Part shown: positions 36,601 to 47,000 of the stretch, piece after piece
How positions within the stretch are numbered: the stretch's first letter is position 1
Layout: the number at the start of each line of letters is the position of its first letter
Origin: Chionis minor
Taxonomy: Eukaryota; Chordata; Aves; Charadriiformes; Chionididae
Assembly: GCA_013398295.1 (NCBI GenBank)
Contig: VZSF01001525.1
Location: 32,576 to 96,575, forward strand
Length of the DNA: 64,000 nt
Direction: 5' to 3'
Made by a program: the position numbers and the translations under genes
The notes under the pieces: model-generated
What the model was told of the DNA's origin: nothing
Databases searched by the model: none
Seen by the model: only the letters and a program-made list of their open reading frames with translations

Positions 36601-39600
36601 CCTCACCCTTGCTGGTTGTCCCCTGGTTCCCGCAGGGCTGACAGCCACAGGCAGAGGGGAGGGCAGGGGGCTGGTGCCCTGGCTGGGCGCGGGGTCCCAG
36701 GGGTGACCACCCACCCGTAGGGCTCTGAAACGGGGCTGCCGGTGCCTGGAGGTGGATTGCTGGGATGGGCCGAATGGGGAGCCCATGGTGTACCACGGCC
36801 ACACCTTCACCTCCAAGATCCCTTTCCGGGAGGTGGTGAGCACCCTGGGGAAGTACGCCTTCAAGGTAGGGCACCCTTCCCTGGCTGCTGGGCATTATGG
36901 GATGGGTGGCCCTTGGTGGGCAGGGGGGATGAGGCTGTGATTTGGGGCAGTGATGGGTCTCTGGAGGGGGAGCAGTGCCGGGGCTCACATGCCTGGTGCT
37001 GCAGCAGGTCTGACCCCACTGTGGGCGAGGAAGGTGGCTGTGTCCTTTCCCAAGGATCAGCACTGGGGGGGCTGGCTCACAGCCCTGCACTCTGCCGTGC
37101 CAGGGGATGGGGATTTATGCAGACATGGTCTGCTGGGGTTGCAGGGGGGACACGGGGCCTGGGGGACGCAGGGGTGTGCAAGGGTGAGATGGAATATGGG
37201 GGAATGCTGAAGGGGTACAAAGGTATCGGGTGGATACAGGGGTGCACAGTGGGCTCCTTCCTGGCACTAAGCATGCCTGGGCAAAGCCTGTGTGAGAGCT
37301 CCCCAACCCCACCAAGGCTGATCTCCAGCTGGGCACGTTGCTCCCCAGACCTCAGACTACCCGGTGATCCTGTCCCTGGAGAACCACTGCAGCATGGAGC
37401 AGCAGGAGGTCCTGGCCCAGCAGCTCAAGAGCATCCTGGGAGAACAGCTCCTCACCACCACCACGGATGGGCGCATCCCCATGCAGCTCCCATCCCCAGA
37501 GGTGGGCACAGAGCACGGCCACGCTGGACATTGCTGCCCTGCCTGGGAGGGGAGTAAGGAGGTGGCTCTGCTGTCCAGAGGAAAGGCCACCCCTATCCCA
37601 GCACTGTCCTGCTCCACTGGAGCTCTTGGGGACGCTGGGGACACTGTGTCCTCATGTTCACAGAGGTCCCAAAGCTGTCCCCAAGGTTGTCTCCACATGC
37701 CCTTTACAGCCAGACAGCAGGGCAGAGCCCACCTACCCCATCTGCTCCTGGGTGCTGAAGGGAGCTGGTCGTGCTGGCCCCCAGCGGTGTGGGGTCCCAG
37801 GGGACACCAAGTCCCATGGAGGTGGGCACCCGGAGGTGCCTACCTCTCCATCCCCAACTCTGCAGGAGCTGAAGCACAAGATCCTGCTGAAGGGGAAGAA
37901 GATTGGTCGGCTGGAGGACATGCTGGACGGGCCGGGGGATGAGGCACCTGATGTGTCTGACGACGACAACGGGGCAGAGGCGGAGGAGGAGAGGCGGAGG
38001 GTGAAGGTGGGTGGCCTCGGCTGTGCACCAGCCGTGAGCCCTGAGCCCCCCGGCACAACTACGGGCTGAGGGGAGAGGCAGAGACCGCAGGGATATCCAG
38101 GGGGACAGCCCTTTCTGCTCCTGGCCTTGCCAGCCCCCTCTTTGCACAGCATCCCTGTGGTGGCACCATGTTGGGGGTCCCCTGCCCGCTCCGTTCCTGG
38201 CAGGAAGGCTGGCCGTGGTGGGGATGCTGCCACCCCCAGCACCCCTCGGCCGTTCTCAGCTGGCTCAGGCTCTACAGCCCTCATCCTGGGTGAGTGCTGG
38301 GGATGGTGCACCCGTCGCGGGGAACCAAACACAGCCCTGCATTGCAGAAGGACAAGGAGAGCCTGGCGCAGGCGTTGTCAGACTGCGTCGTCTACTGCAA
38401 GAGCGTGTCCTTCCGCGGCTTCCAGGAGGCCCGCAGCCATTCCCGACCCTCCGAGATCTCCTCCCTCTCTGAGGCCAAGGCCAGGAAGCTCATGCGGGAT
38501 GCAGGTGAGGCGAAGGGGACAACGACATGCAGGGAGCAGGCCAGGATGGAGGGGGCAGGCAGCTTCCTCAGGTGTAGGGCTAAAGCCTCCAGATACTGGG
38601 GTTCCCTCCCAGTCTGAGTGAAAGGGGGTCCAGCAGGGCTGTACCCTACGTTTTGGCTCTGGTGGGTGAAGAGGGGCTTAGAAAGCAAGGCAGGATGCCT
38701 GCGTTCCTGGGAGGGGAGAGGGACAAGAGTTGGTGGGTGCATGGATGGGTGGGTCGATGGGAGGATGGATGGTTGGATGGATGAAAGGATGGGTGGACAT
38801 GTGGATAGATAGGTGGATGGATGAGTAGGGGGATGGATGGATGAAAGGAGGGCTGTTTGGATGGGTGGATTGATAGGCAGCACATGTGGGTGGCTGTGCA
38901 GGCCAGGGAATGACTCCACGAGTGACCCTCATGCTCCATCCCTAGGGAATGAGTTTGTCCGCCACAACACCTGGCAGCTGACACGCATCTACCCCAGTGG
39001 GATGCGGACCGACTCCTCCAACTACAGCCCCCAGGAGATGTGGAACGTGGGGTGCCAGATCGGTACGGCCTGGGGGCGTCAGGGCTGCAGGCTGGGGAGA
39101 CGCGCCAGGTCCCATGCCAAATGGCACCATCAACACCCATGTTGGTGCCAGCTGCAACCCTGGCTGGAGCCAGGCCTGGCTGCAGGCTTTTGTCCTGCAC
39201 TGGGGAGCCTGGGGCTACCTAGGTATCGGTGCCTTGTCCCCCTGTGTGGCCCCACATCTCTCTGGGCACAGGGACAGGCTGATTCTCACCTCCAAGCAGA
39301 GCATGGTCTCCAAGCTGCCCTGAACCCTTTCTCTACCACCTTCTCCCAGTGGCCCTGAACTTCCAGACAGCCGGCACGGAGATGGACCTGTGTGACGGAC
39401 TCTTCAGCCAGAATGGCCGCTGTGGCTACGTGATCAAACCACCCTTCATGAGGGACAAGGAGACTCTCTTCAACCCCAGTGACCCTGGCAGCCGGGAGGG
39501 CCCTGGCCCCGTCACCCTAACGATCCAGGTACGGGACTGAAGAGAGACCCCAAGGAGCCATGACGGTGTCCTGGTGCTCTGTCCATCCCAGGTGGGGACA

Positions 39601-40277
39601 ACGCTGGGCAGCAGATGACTTCAGCTACTCCCTGGCTTACGGGGTCACTGCCCCTTTCCACAGGTGATCAGCGGGCAGCAGCTGCCCAAAGTGGCCAACA
39701 GCAAGGACGGAGCTGTCATTGACCCACTGGTACGCGTGGAGATCCACGGGGTTCCCGCAGACCAGGCACGCCAGGAGACCAAGTACATTGAGAACAACGG
39801 TGAGCCCCACAGTGGTACCAGGGACCCAGCTGTGCCCAGGCAGCCCTGTCCCTGCCCTCCCTCACCCCCCCAGCACCCATTCTCCCTTCCCAGGGTTTAA
39901 CCCCCGCTGGGATGAGACACTTCAGTTCCAGCTCCACGTGCCCGAGCTGGCCCTCGTCCGCTTCGTGGTGGAGGATTATGACAAGACCTCCAGAAACGAC
40001 TTCGTGGGCCAGTTCACTTTAGCCTTTGCCAACATCAAACCCGGTAAGCGGCTGCTGCCCAGTGGTGGTGGGGGCCCAGGACAGTCCCGCAGGGGTGTCT
40101 GGGCTCAGCTGGGTGCTAGAGAGTGGGATGGGGGGCAGCCATCAGCCAGAGCCTCCTGTCCCCCCTGCAGGCTACCGCCACATCCATCTCCTCTCCAAGG
40201 ATGGCACCAGCATTCCACCCTCTTCTCTCTTTGTCCACATCCGCATCACCGAGCCGCCCGGCCCTGAGCAGGACTGA
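33651..40277 (+). CDS. PLCD4: Phospholipase C delta 4, complete coding region
   Basis: Ca2+-dependent enzyme cleaving PIP2 to IP3 and diacylglycerol. Fifteen coding exons: 33651-33675, 34007-34165, 34654-34882, 35098-35227, 35592-35823, 36220-36421, 36721-36865, 37349-37501, 37866-38006, 38348-38504, 38946-39062, 39350-39528, 39664-39799, 39894-40043, 40171-40277. They total 2262 nt, 753 residues (human about 762). Domain order: PH (about 15-130, [18 protein letters not shown]), EF-hands (first loop [12 protein letters not shown]), X box, acidic linker ([13 protein letters not shown]), Y box, C2. Catalytic residues by alignment to PLCD1: His306 (SSSHNTYL), Glu336 and Asp338 (LEVDCWDG), His351 (YHGHTFTS), Glu385 (LSLENHC); all are present, so an active enzyme is expected. 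The intron after 34882 is AT-AC (U12 type). Three GGAT-type arrays lie in introns. Converges on ZNF142. Confidence 0.96.
34437..34570 (+). repeat. (GGAT)n tetranucleotide array, PLCD4 intron 2
   Basis: Imperfect GGAT/GATG repeats interspersed with TGAGTAGCTCAG units, in the intron before the exon at 34654-34882. Opposite orientation to the array in intron 4. Confidence 0.9.
34883..35097 (+). other. PLCD4: AT-AC U12-type (minor spliceosome) intron in PLCD4
   Basis: The exon upstream ends GAC CA; the intron begins with ATATCCTT (34883-34890), the U12 AT-AC donor consensus. CCCTTAAC at 35069-35076 matches the U12 branch-point consensus, and the intron ends TTGCAC at 35097. Joining gives GAC CA|A TGG ATT, i.e. 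Asp-Gln-Trp, exactly the DQW residues of human PLCD4. No GT-AG pair gives a consistent frame here. Confidence 0.92.
35331..35450 (-). repeat. (CCAT)n tetranucleotide array, PLCD4 intron 4
   Basis: Imperfect CCAT/ATCC repeats, reverse complement in sense to the arrays in introns 2 and 10. Confidence 0.9.
38741..38880 (+). repeat. (GGAT)n tetranucleotide array, PLCD4 intron 10
   Basis: Imperfect GGAT/GGGT/GATA repeats between the exons at 38348-38504 and 38946-39062. Confidence 0.9.
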
Positions 40278-40778
40278 GTCCATGGGGCGAGCAGGACCCG
40301 GATGGAAGCCATAGAGCCGGCCCCGAGCGGCCAGGGCCGCAGACCCAACTGCATGGCCGCCTTGTTGTGTTATCCTCGTGTCGTTGTTGGTGCTGTGCCC
40401 CTGTTTGCAGTGGCCTCCAGGGGCTGGGAAAAGGCACCTTCCGAGGTTTGAGATGCTGCCTCCCAGGCGTTAAGTGTGGGGTCTGCACTGGTGCAGCCCC
40501 CTGTGCCTCCCCCGCCCCATCCATGTAGCCCACCCTGGCCCACAGGAAGAGGAGAGATGGTGCATGATGCCCTCACTCTGCCACAAGGGCTGGTCCCCCC
40601 GGCTAGAGGAGCAAGGCTGGAGCCGAGTAAATCCTAGGGCTGGGCAGAGCCGGGAGAGGAGTCGGTCCTCACTGCCCTCTGACCCTGCAGAGTCCCGCTA
40701 CAGTCCCCAGCCCCTAGGGCTGCTCCTGGCCAGCATCCACTACTAACCCTTGCCGTGTCCCTTCTCTGTAAGCAACTT

Positions 40779-40784
40779 AATAAA
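40779..40784 (+). terminator. PLCD4: AATAAA polyadenylation signal of PLCD4
   Basis: Canonical AATAAA 502 bp after the PLCD4 stop, followed by TTGTTCAGTG. Only 275 bp separates it from the stop codon of the converging ZNF142. Confidence 0.85.
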
Positions 40785-40946
40785 TTGTTCAGTGACAAAT
40801 TCAGGTCTGACGACAGTGGCACTGGGGACAGAAATATGGAGCTGGGCTTCTGCTTGCGCTCTCTCCCTGCAAGCACCTGCCCCACGACTCGCCCAGAGCT
40901 CCAAACACCCCACAGAAAAAGGATGAAAAGGAGCTGAGAGATTCTT

Positions 40947-40952
40947 TTTATA
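40947..40952 (-). terminator. Variant polyadenylation signal TATAAA, possible ZNF142
   Basis: No canonical AATAAA/ATTAAA occurs on the minus strand between the ZNF142 stop and the PLCD4 polyA signal. TATAAA here is the only variant hexamer I noticed. ZNF142 may instead read through into the PLCD4 3' UTR. Confidence 0.3.
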
Positions 40953-41058
40953 CAGCCACATATTTTACAACCCATATACATATATGCCTATACACACACA
41001 CATACATCTTGCCAACACGCCTGCATCACTGGGGCCTTAAAGCAGTCAGGATTTGGCC

Positions 41059-44000
41059 TCACTGCAGAGTGCCATCCTTCTCTGCAGGGCATCCTTGTTC
41101 CTGTTCCGTCCCGGGGTGTCCCTTGGCCTGGCTTTCCCTCTGCACAGCATGGAGGTGGACGGTGGGAGTGCTGGGGTCCTTGCCCACCCCCTGGCTGGGG
41201 TCGCCGGCCCCATGCTCGGGGTGATGCCGCTGGATGTGTTTGATGACCTGGAACTTCTGCTTGGCCTTGTAGGGGCAGTAGCGGCAGAAGAAGGGGTGCT
41301 CATTGGTGTGAGTCAGGTAATGGTGGCGCAGGCCGGCTGCCCAGCGGAAAGCCCGCCCACAGGCATTGCAGACATAGGGCTTCTCCTCACTGTGCTTCTT
41401 CAGGTGGGTCTTGAGGAGGAAGCGGGTCTTGAAGGCCTTGCCGCACTGCTCGCAGATAAAGGAGCGGGCCTCCCGGTGCCGTGTCTCCTTGTGCACCCGC
41501 AGGGCATCTGCCCGGTTGGTGCGGTACTCACACTCATCACAGCGGTACGGCTTCAGGCCTGTGGTGACAGGGAAGGGGATACTACTGGGACAGGGGTCAG
41601 TGCCCTCCATCCCACAAGTCTTGCCATCCCTGTAACAGAGCATCAATCCCCAGGGACTCCCTCCTACACCCCACCATGTCAGCAGGCACCCCAAGTCCCC
41701 CCTTTCCAAGGCTCCAAACGGCACCTGGGGGGTCTGTACCACCCCACCTTCCCTCCCACCCCAGGCTACTGTCCCCAGCCACTTGTGTCCAGCACAAGAA
41801 TGTGCTACCCCTCAACTGCTGGGAGTCCTCCCCCACCTCCAGCGGGGCCGCTGGTAGCAAAGGAAGCACGGAGCTGGGGTCCCCGCAGCCCCAACACCCT
41901 CCCTGGTGCCCCATGGCCTGTCCCCAGTGGGCAGCACTCACCTGTGTGCTTTGTCATGTGGTACTTGAGCTGGTTCACCCACTTGCACTTGTAGCCGCAG
42001 TCAGGGCAGAGGTATTTCCGCTCCTCCTTGTGGATCCGCATGTGGTACTGAGCACAGGGCAAGAGGGCATGGTCAGGATGAGGCTATGTCTCCTGCTCTG
42101 GGAACGCGCAGGGCTCTGGGGTGTCAGTGAGGACCTCTGATATCTCAAACTGCATGGGGCAAGGAGGGCTGTCTACCAGCCTGGCAGAGTATGGGCAGAG
42201 GTCAGGATGAGACCCCCATACTGCTGAGCTTGCTCTGTCCCAGCCTGTGGAGGGACACGGGCTTTTCTCGCCAGTTTGGTATTTAGGGCAAAGTCTGGGT
42301 TAAAACCCAGCCCAACAGAGCGAGCCCTGAGCTGAGCATGTTGCGCAGCCTTGCCCAGGCGGCCCCAGAGGGCTCCAGCTCAGCTTGGCCATTAAAAAAG
42401 TCAATACTTCTTTTAGCAAAACCAGACCATTTTTCCCTCCATTACCCCACGCCTGGCCCTCCTGTTCTAGGAAAGGCCTTTTACCACGCACGAGGATGCT
42501 ATCACCTACAGAAGTGAGGGCAGGGTCTAGCTCTGCTTGCAGGGAAGCTGAGCTTTTCTAACTGGTGTCCCAGAGCATGCCGCAACCCAGCAGGCAGCCA
42601 AACTTGCCTTTGAGCAGCGCAAGGCTGCACCCAGAGGACAGCACAGATGTCAGCGGGAAGAGGAGTGAATTCAGACAGCTGCTTACCTTCTTGCTTTGCT
42701 ACAAATCCCCCTTCCCCTTAATCTGCAACAGTGGGGAAGAAACATGTTGTACCCCCATGTGTTTTATCCACTCACAGAGCCACAGAAGAGGACAAAAACT
42801 CCCCTTGTGAGTTTCTTCTTCTTCCCCAAATCCCCATGTCTGGATCCTCCCCAACCCATGCAGATACAGTAGGATATATCCCCAAGTGGGGTTCTCACCT
42901 TGAGACGCGAGGGGTCGGCACAGGCATATTTACAGAGGTGGCACTTGTAGGGTTTCTCGCCGGTGTGGATGCGGATGTGCCATGTGATCTTCTGCCTGTT
43001 CTTGGTGGTGTACTCACAGTCCGAGCACTTGTACACGCGGGTGCCCCCATGGCCCTTCATATGCTGGTCAAAGACGAGCTGGTGGCGGCAGGCAAAGTCA
43101 CAGAAGGGGCACCGCAGGGGTTTGTCCTGCAGGGCAGCTGGCTCGTGGCTCTCCACATAATGCCGCACAAGCTGCTGCCTCTCCTTGGCTGCAAAACTGC
43201 ACAGCTCACAGCGGTGGCTGAAATGCTGCGTCTTGTGTTCTTCCAGAGCTTCCCGGGTGGCAAAGGTCTCCTTGCAGGTGCTGCACTCCAGGTGCGGGTG
43301 CTGCTTCTGCACGTGGCACTTGAGTGTGGCCTCACTGTGGCACACAAAGCCGCAGCGTGGGCAGCCATAGGACACCTTCTCCTCATGCCGCCGCAGGACA
43401 TGCTGCTTGAGGGCCGTCTCAGAGCTGAAGCGAGCATCGCAGCGCGAGCAGCCGAAGTTGAGCTCACCGCGGTGGCAGCTGTTGACATGGCGGGTAATGT
43501 CATTCTGCAGGTAGCTGCTGTAGTCACAGAGCGGGCAGAAGTGGGTGGGTGTCTTCTCGTGCACCCGCAGGCGGTGGATGCGCAGCTTGGAGTTGGTGCC
43601 GAAGGTCTGGCTGCAGATGCCACAGGCGATGCGCCCCACCCCGGTGTGCAGGGACTGGTGGGCTTCCAGGCGGTAACGCCGCGTGGTGCTGAACTCGCAG
43701 TAGCGGCACTTGTGTGGCTTCACCCCCTCGTGCTTGATGCGGATGTGCTGCCGCAGGCAGCGGGCCTGCTTGCAGGTGAACTCGCACTGGCGGCACTGCA
43801 GCTGCGGCCGCTTGCTGTAGTGCTTGCGGTGCAGCTTGCGGTGCAGCCGCAGGGCTTTGGCTGCCTTGGAGGTGAAGGGGCAGGAGGAGCAGCGAAACTC
43901 GCCCAGTGCCACGCAGCCTCTCTTCTTGTGCGTCTTCATGGCCCGTTCCTGGTGGCAGGTGAAGGGGCAAGTAGGGCAGGAGAAACGCCTTCTCTTGGGC

Positions 44001-47000
44001 AGGGTGGATTTAAGGGGGGCTGCATCCAGGGGGGGCTCACCAGGCTGGCCTGTTTCAACACCAGCCAAGCCCCCTTCAGGGAGCTCAGTGCTTTGGGGTC
44101 TGTCCTCCTCAGGATGCACGATGTGCTTCTCAGCACAGTGACTCTTGAGGGCCCGGCGGGAGCGGAAAGTCTCAGGGCACAGGGAGCACCAGAACTGTTC
44201 CAGGCTCCGGCACCCGTCCTCCACGTGGGAGGTGATGGTGGAGACACGGGAGCACACAAAGGAGCAGGCATTGCAGTGCAGCTTCCCTCCCTCCATCCGG
44301 TATTTCTCCAAGGGTTTCCCAAGCTGCAGGGGACAAGCAGCTCCACCTGGCTCAGCCCCATCCCCTTGCTGGAGAGGTTCTTCCGCCGCCTCTGTGCTGT
44401 CACCCAGCAGGGATTTCTCAGGGGCAGGACAGCCCGAGGCCTGTTGCCCAGCCAAAGGACCACCTGCTGCCTGTGTTTTATCAGGCAGCAGTTCAGCTTC
44501 CCAGGGGCTCTCGGCATACCCAGACTCCTCCGAGCCTCCTCCCTCGCCCTCCGCCATTTCCATACCATTATCACCAGGCTGGTTAGCAGGTTGGCACAAC
44601 CCAGGTGGCTCCTGACCAGCTGGTTTGAGGATCTTGTTCTTCTTCAGGAGGACTGGGCACTTCTTGAGGAGATGGGTGTTGAGCCCCCTTTGCTGCTTAA
44701 AGCTGGCACCACATTCACAGCACACGAGCGGGGCCCGGCGGCTCTGGCAGGTGGCCTTGGAGTGCAGGGACATGGACTTCTCCTTCCGCGTGATGTACGA
44801 GCACTTCTCACACTTAAAGATCTGGCTTTCCGACTGCACCACCAGCATCTGCACCCTGCCCTCCAGCACCAGCGTCTCTGCCTGCTCCTTGTCCTGCTTC
44901 CGCAGTGCCTTCAGCACTGACTCCGAGCCACCTCTGGCATCATCACCAGAGGTGGCCGCATCCTCCAGGACAGGTGGGTGGCTCTGCTCAGCCATCTTCA
45001 GCACACTGAGCCAGGCCTCCGGCAGCTCCGCTTGGCTGGTCTCTCTCATCTCGGTGCCTGCCATCACCTTGTGGTGGTCTGAGCACGATCCCTCAAAGTG
45101 GCCTGTGGCCTCCCTTAGGGCCTCTTTTCCCTGGCTGTCTCCTGCTGCTACCTTGTTCTCTAGCCTCACTGCCTCATCCTGCTGTACATCTGCCTCGTCT
45201 TCCTCAAAGTCCGGGATGTCTTCGAGCGTATTGTCATTGTCCTCCAAGGCAAGGTCATCCTGGGAGCCCAGCATCTCATAGGCTGCAGGAGGCTCCTTGC
45301 AGGACAGCATTTCCACGCTCTGTGGCTGTGCTGTACAGGACTCTCCATTCAAATGCTCCAGGACAGGGTCAGTTGAGACATTCAGTGCCTCCAAGTGCAA
45401 CGTGCAGCTCTCTGCCACATCCCCAGAAGCGGCGAGCTCAGTTGAGCCTGCCGGAGTGTCTCCTTGCATGCAGTCATCTTGCAGAGCATCACCAGCAGTG
45501 GGGTGGCTCTGCTCCCCCTTGCCCATACTTCCCTCCGCCTCACCACCACTCTGTGGCGGAACAGCACCCTGCCCAAGGAGCGGCACCACAAATGCTTGCT
45601 GGTAGCCCTCTTTCCTCTGGGACTCCAGCTGGGATGGCTTTGCCTTTGTCCACTGCTCCTTGCTGGCAAGTGGGGAGCTGGCATCCGCACGCAGGGCTGT
45701 GCTGAGCTCATAGCCGAAAAGTGCCTCGGACGAGCTGATCTCCAGCTCCTTGCTAGCGTAGTTTTCCAGCCAGTCCTTGTCACCAGGGACATAGCCATGA
45801 ATCTTGCGCTTATGGAAGAAGAGGCTGGTGTTGCTGAAGGTGCAGTAGGAGCAGAGGGCACAGCGAAACTCCTTCTGCTTGGTGTGCTTGCAGTTCTCAT
45901 GGTTCAGTAGTGCCTGCTTGTACTTCGTCTGGTAGGTGCAGTACTGGCACTGGAAGATGGGCACCTGGTAGTTCTGAGAGTGCTTCGCCTGCATGTGCTT
46001 CTGCAGCTCATACTTGCGCTTGCAAGCAAACCCACACACCTCGCAGATCAGACTTTTGCCCTGATGCCGCAGCTTGTGGCTGCTCAGCTGGTCGGCACGG
46101 TGGCACCGGTATGAGCACTGGTTGCATTGGTACCTGAGGGGAAAGCAAAATCAGTCAGGAAGCATTTGGAACTGGGACAGGCTGAGCCCTGTCAGATGTG
46201 CTGAGCTCTGCTTCCCTGTGCCAGACGCATGGGGAAGGGGCACAGTGATTGCGTCGCCCCCCATGCACATGCGTCACACCAGCAGCACCTGCAGTATCCC
46301 TGGAGGCAGACTAGACCCAAAGAAGATGATAACCCAGAGGTAAAACCAGGTTTTGGCAGAGTTCTGCATGTGCCCAAGATGGCCTTAGCCCACAAATATC
46401 AGCAGAGCCCATGAACCTGAGCTCAGAGCTGCACTGATGAGGTAATACACCTCCTTTGCAGCGCAGACACATCAAAGATAACTTTGCCTCTGCAGCACCA
46501 CGCTGGCAACAACCCACAAACTCAACTACCGCATTTGTATGTGCCAGAGAGAGCAGGTTGTAGCCATGCCCCAGGCATGAGAGAGGCTGGCGCACAACGG
46601 AGCCCAGAGCAGCAGACCCTCCCAGAGCAGGATTTGGGGAGCCCCGACTATGCTGCCAGGCCAGCAGGGCTGGCGGTCATACCGGAGATCTCCAGTGTGC
46701 TTGCGCATGTGGACGTTCAGGTAGTGCTTCCACTTGGTGATGTACCCGCACTCAGTACACATGAAGTTCTTGTCGTTGGAGTGAGTCAGCATGTGCTTGG
46801 ATAGGTAGCTCACATCCCGGCACGTGAAGTCACAGAGTTCACACTTGTGAGGTCTCTCTCCTGCAAGCAACACAGGAATGTCCTCAGCACGACAGCCAGA
46901 TAAGGCAGCAGAAGCTGCTTGCCCCCATAGGGAAACCAACTCAGCAGGAGCTGGGGGTAACAGCAAGGATGAGAGCACGCCACAACTCCAGCCAAGTGAA

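Noticed and set aside
41053..41994. Plus-strand open frame of 313 codons antisense to the last ZNF142 exons
   Set aside because: It covers ZNF142 exon and intron without interruption and has low-complexity composition, so it is a shadow frame.
42731..44920. Plus-strand open frame of 729 codons antisense to ZNF142
   Set aside because: It lies over the large C2H2 exon, has no start context, domain or independent splice signals. Long antisense frames are common over GC-rich zinc-finger arrays because the Cys/His/Lys codons rarely produce stops on the other strand.
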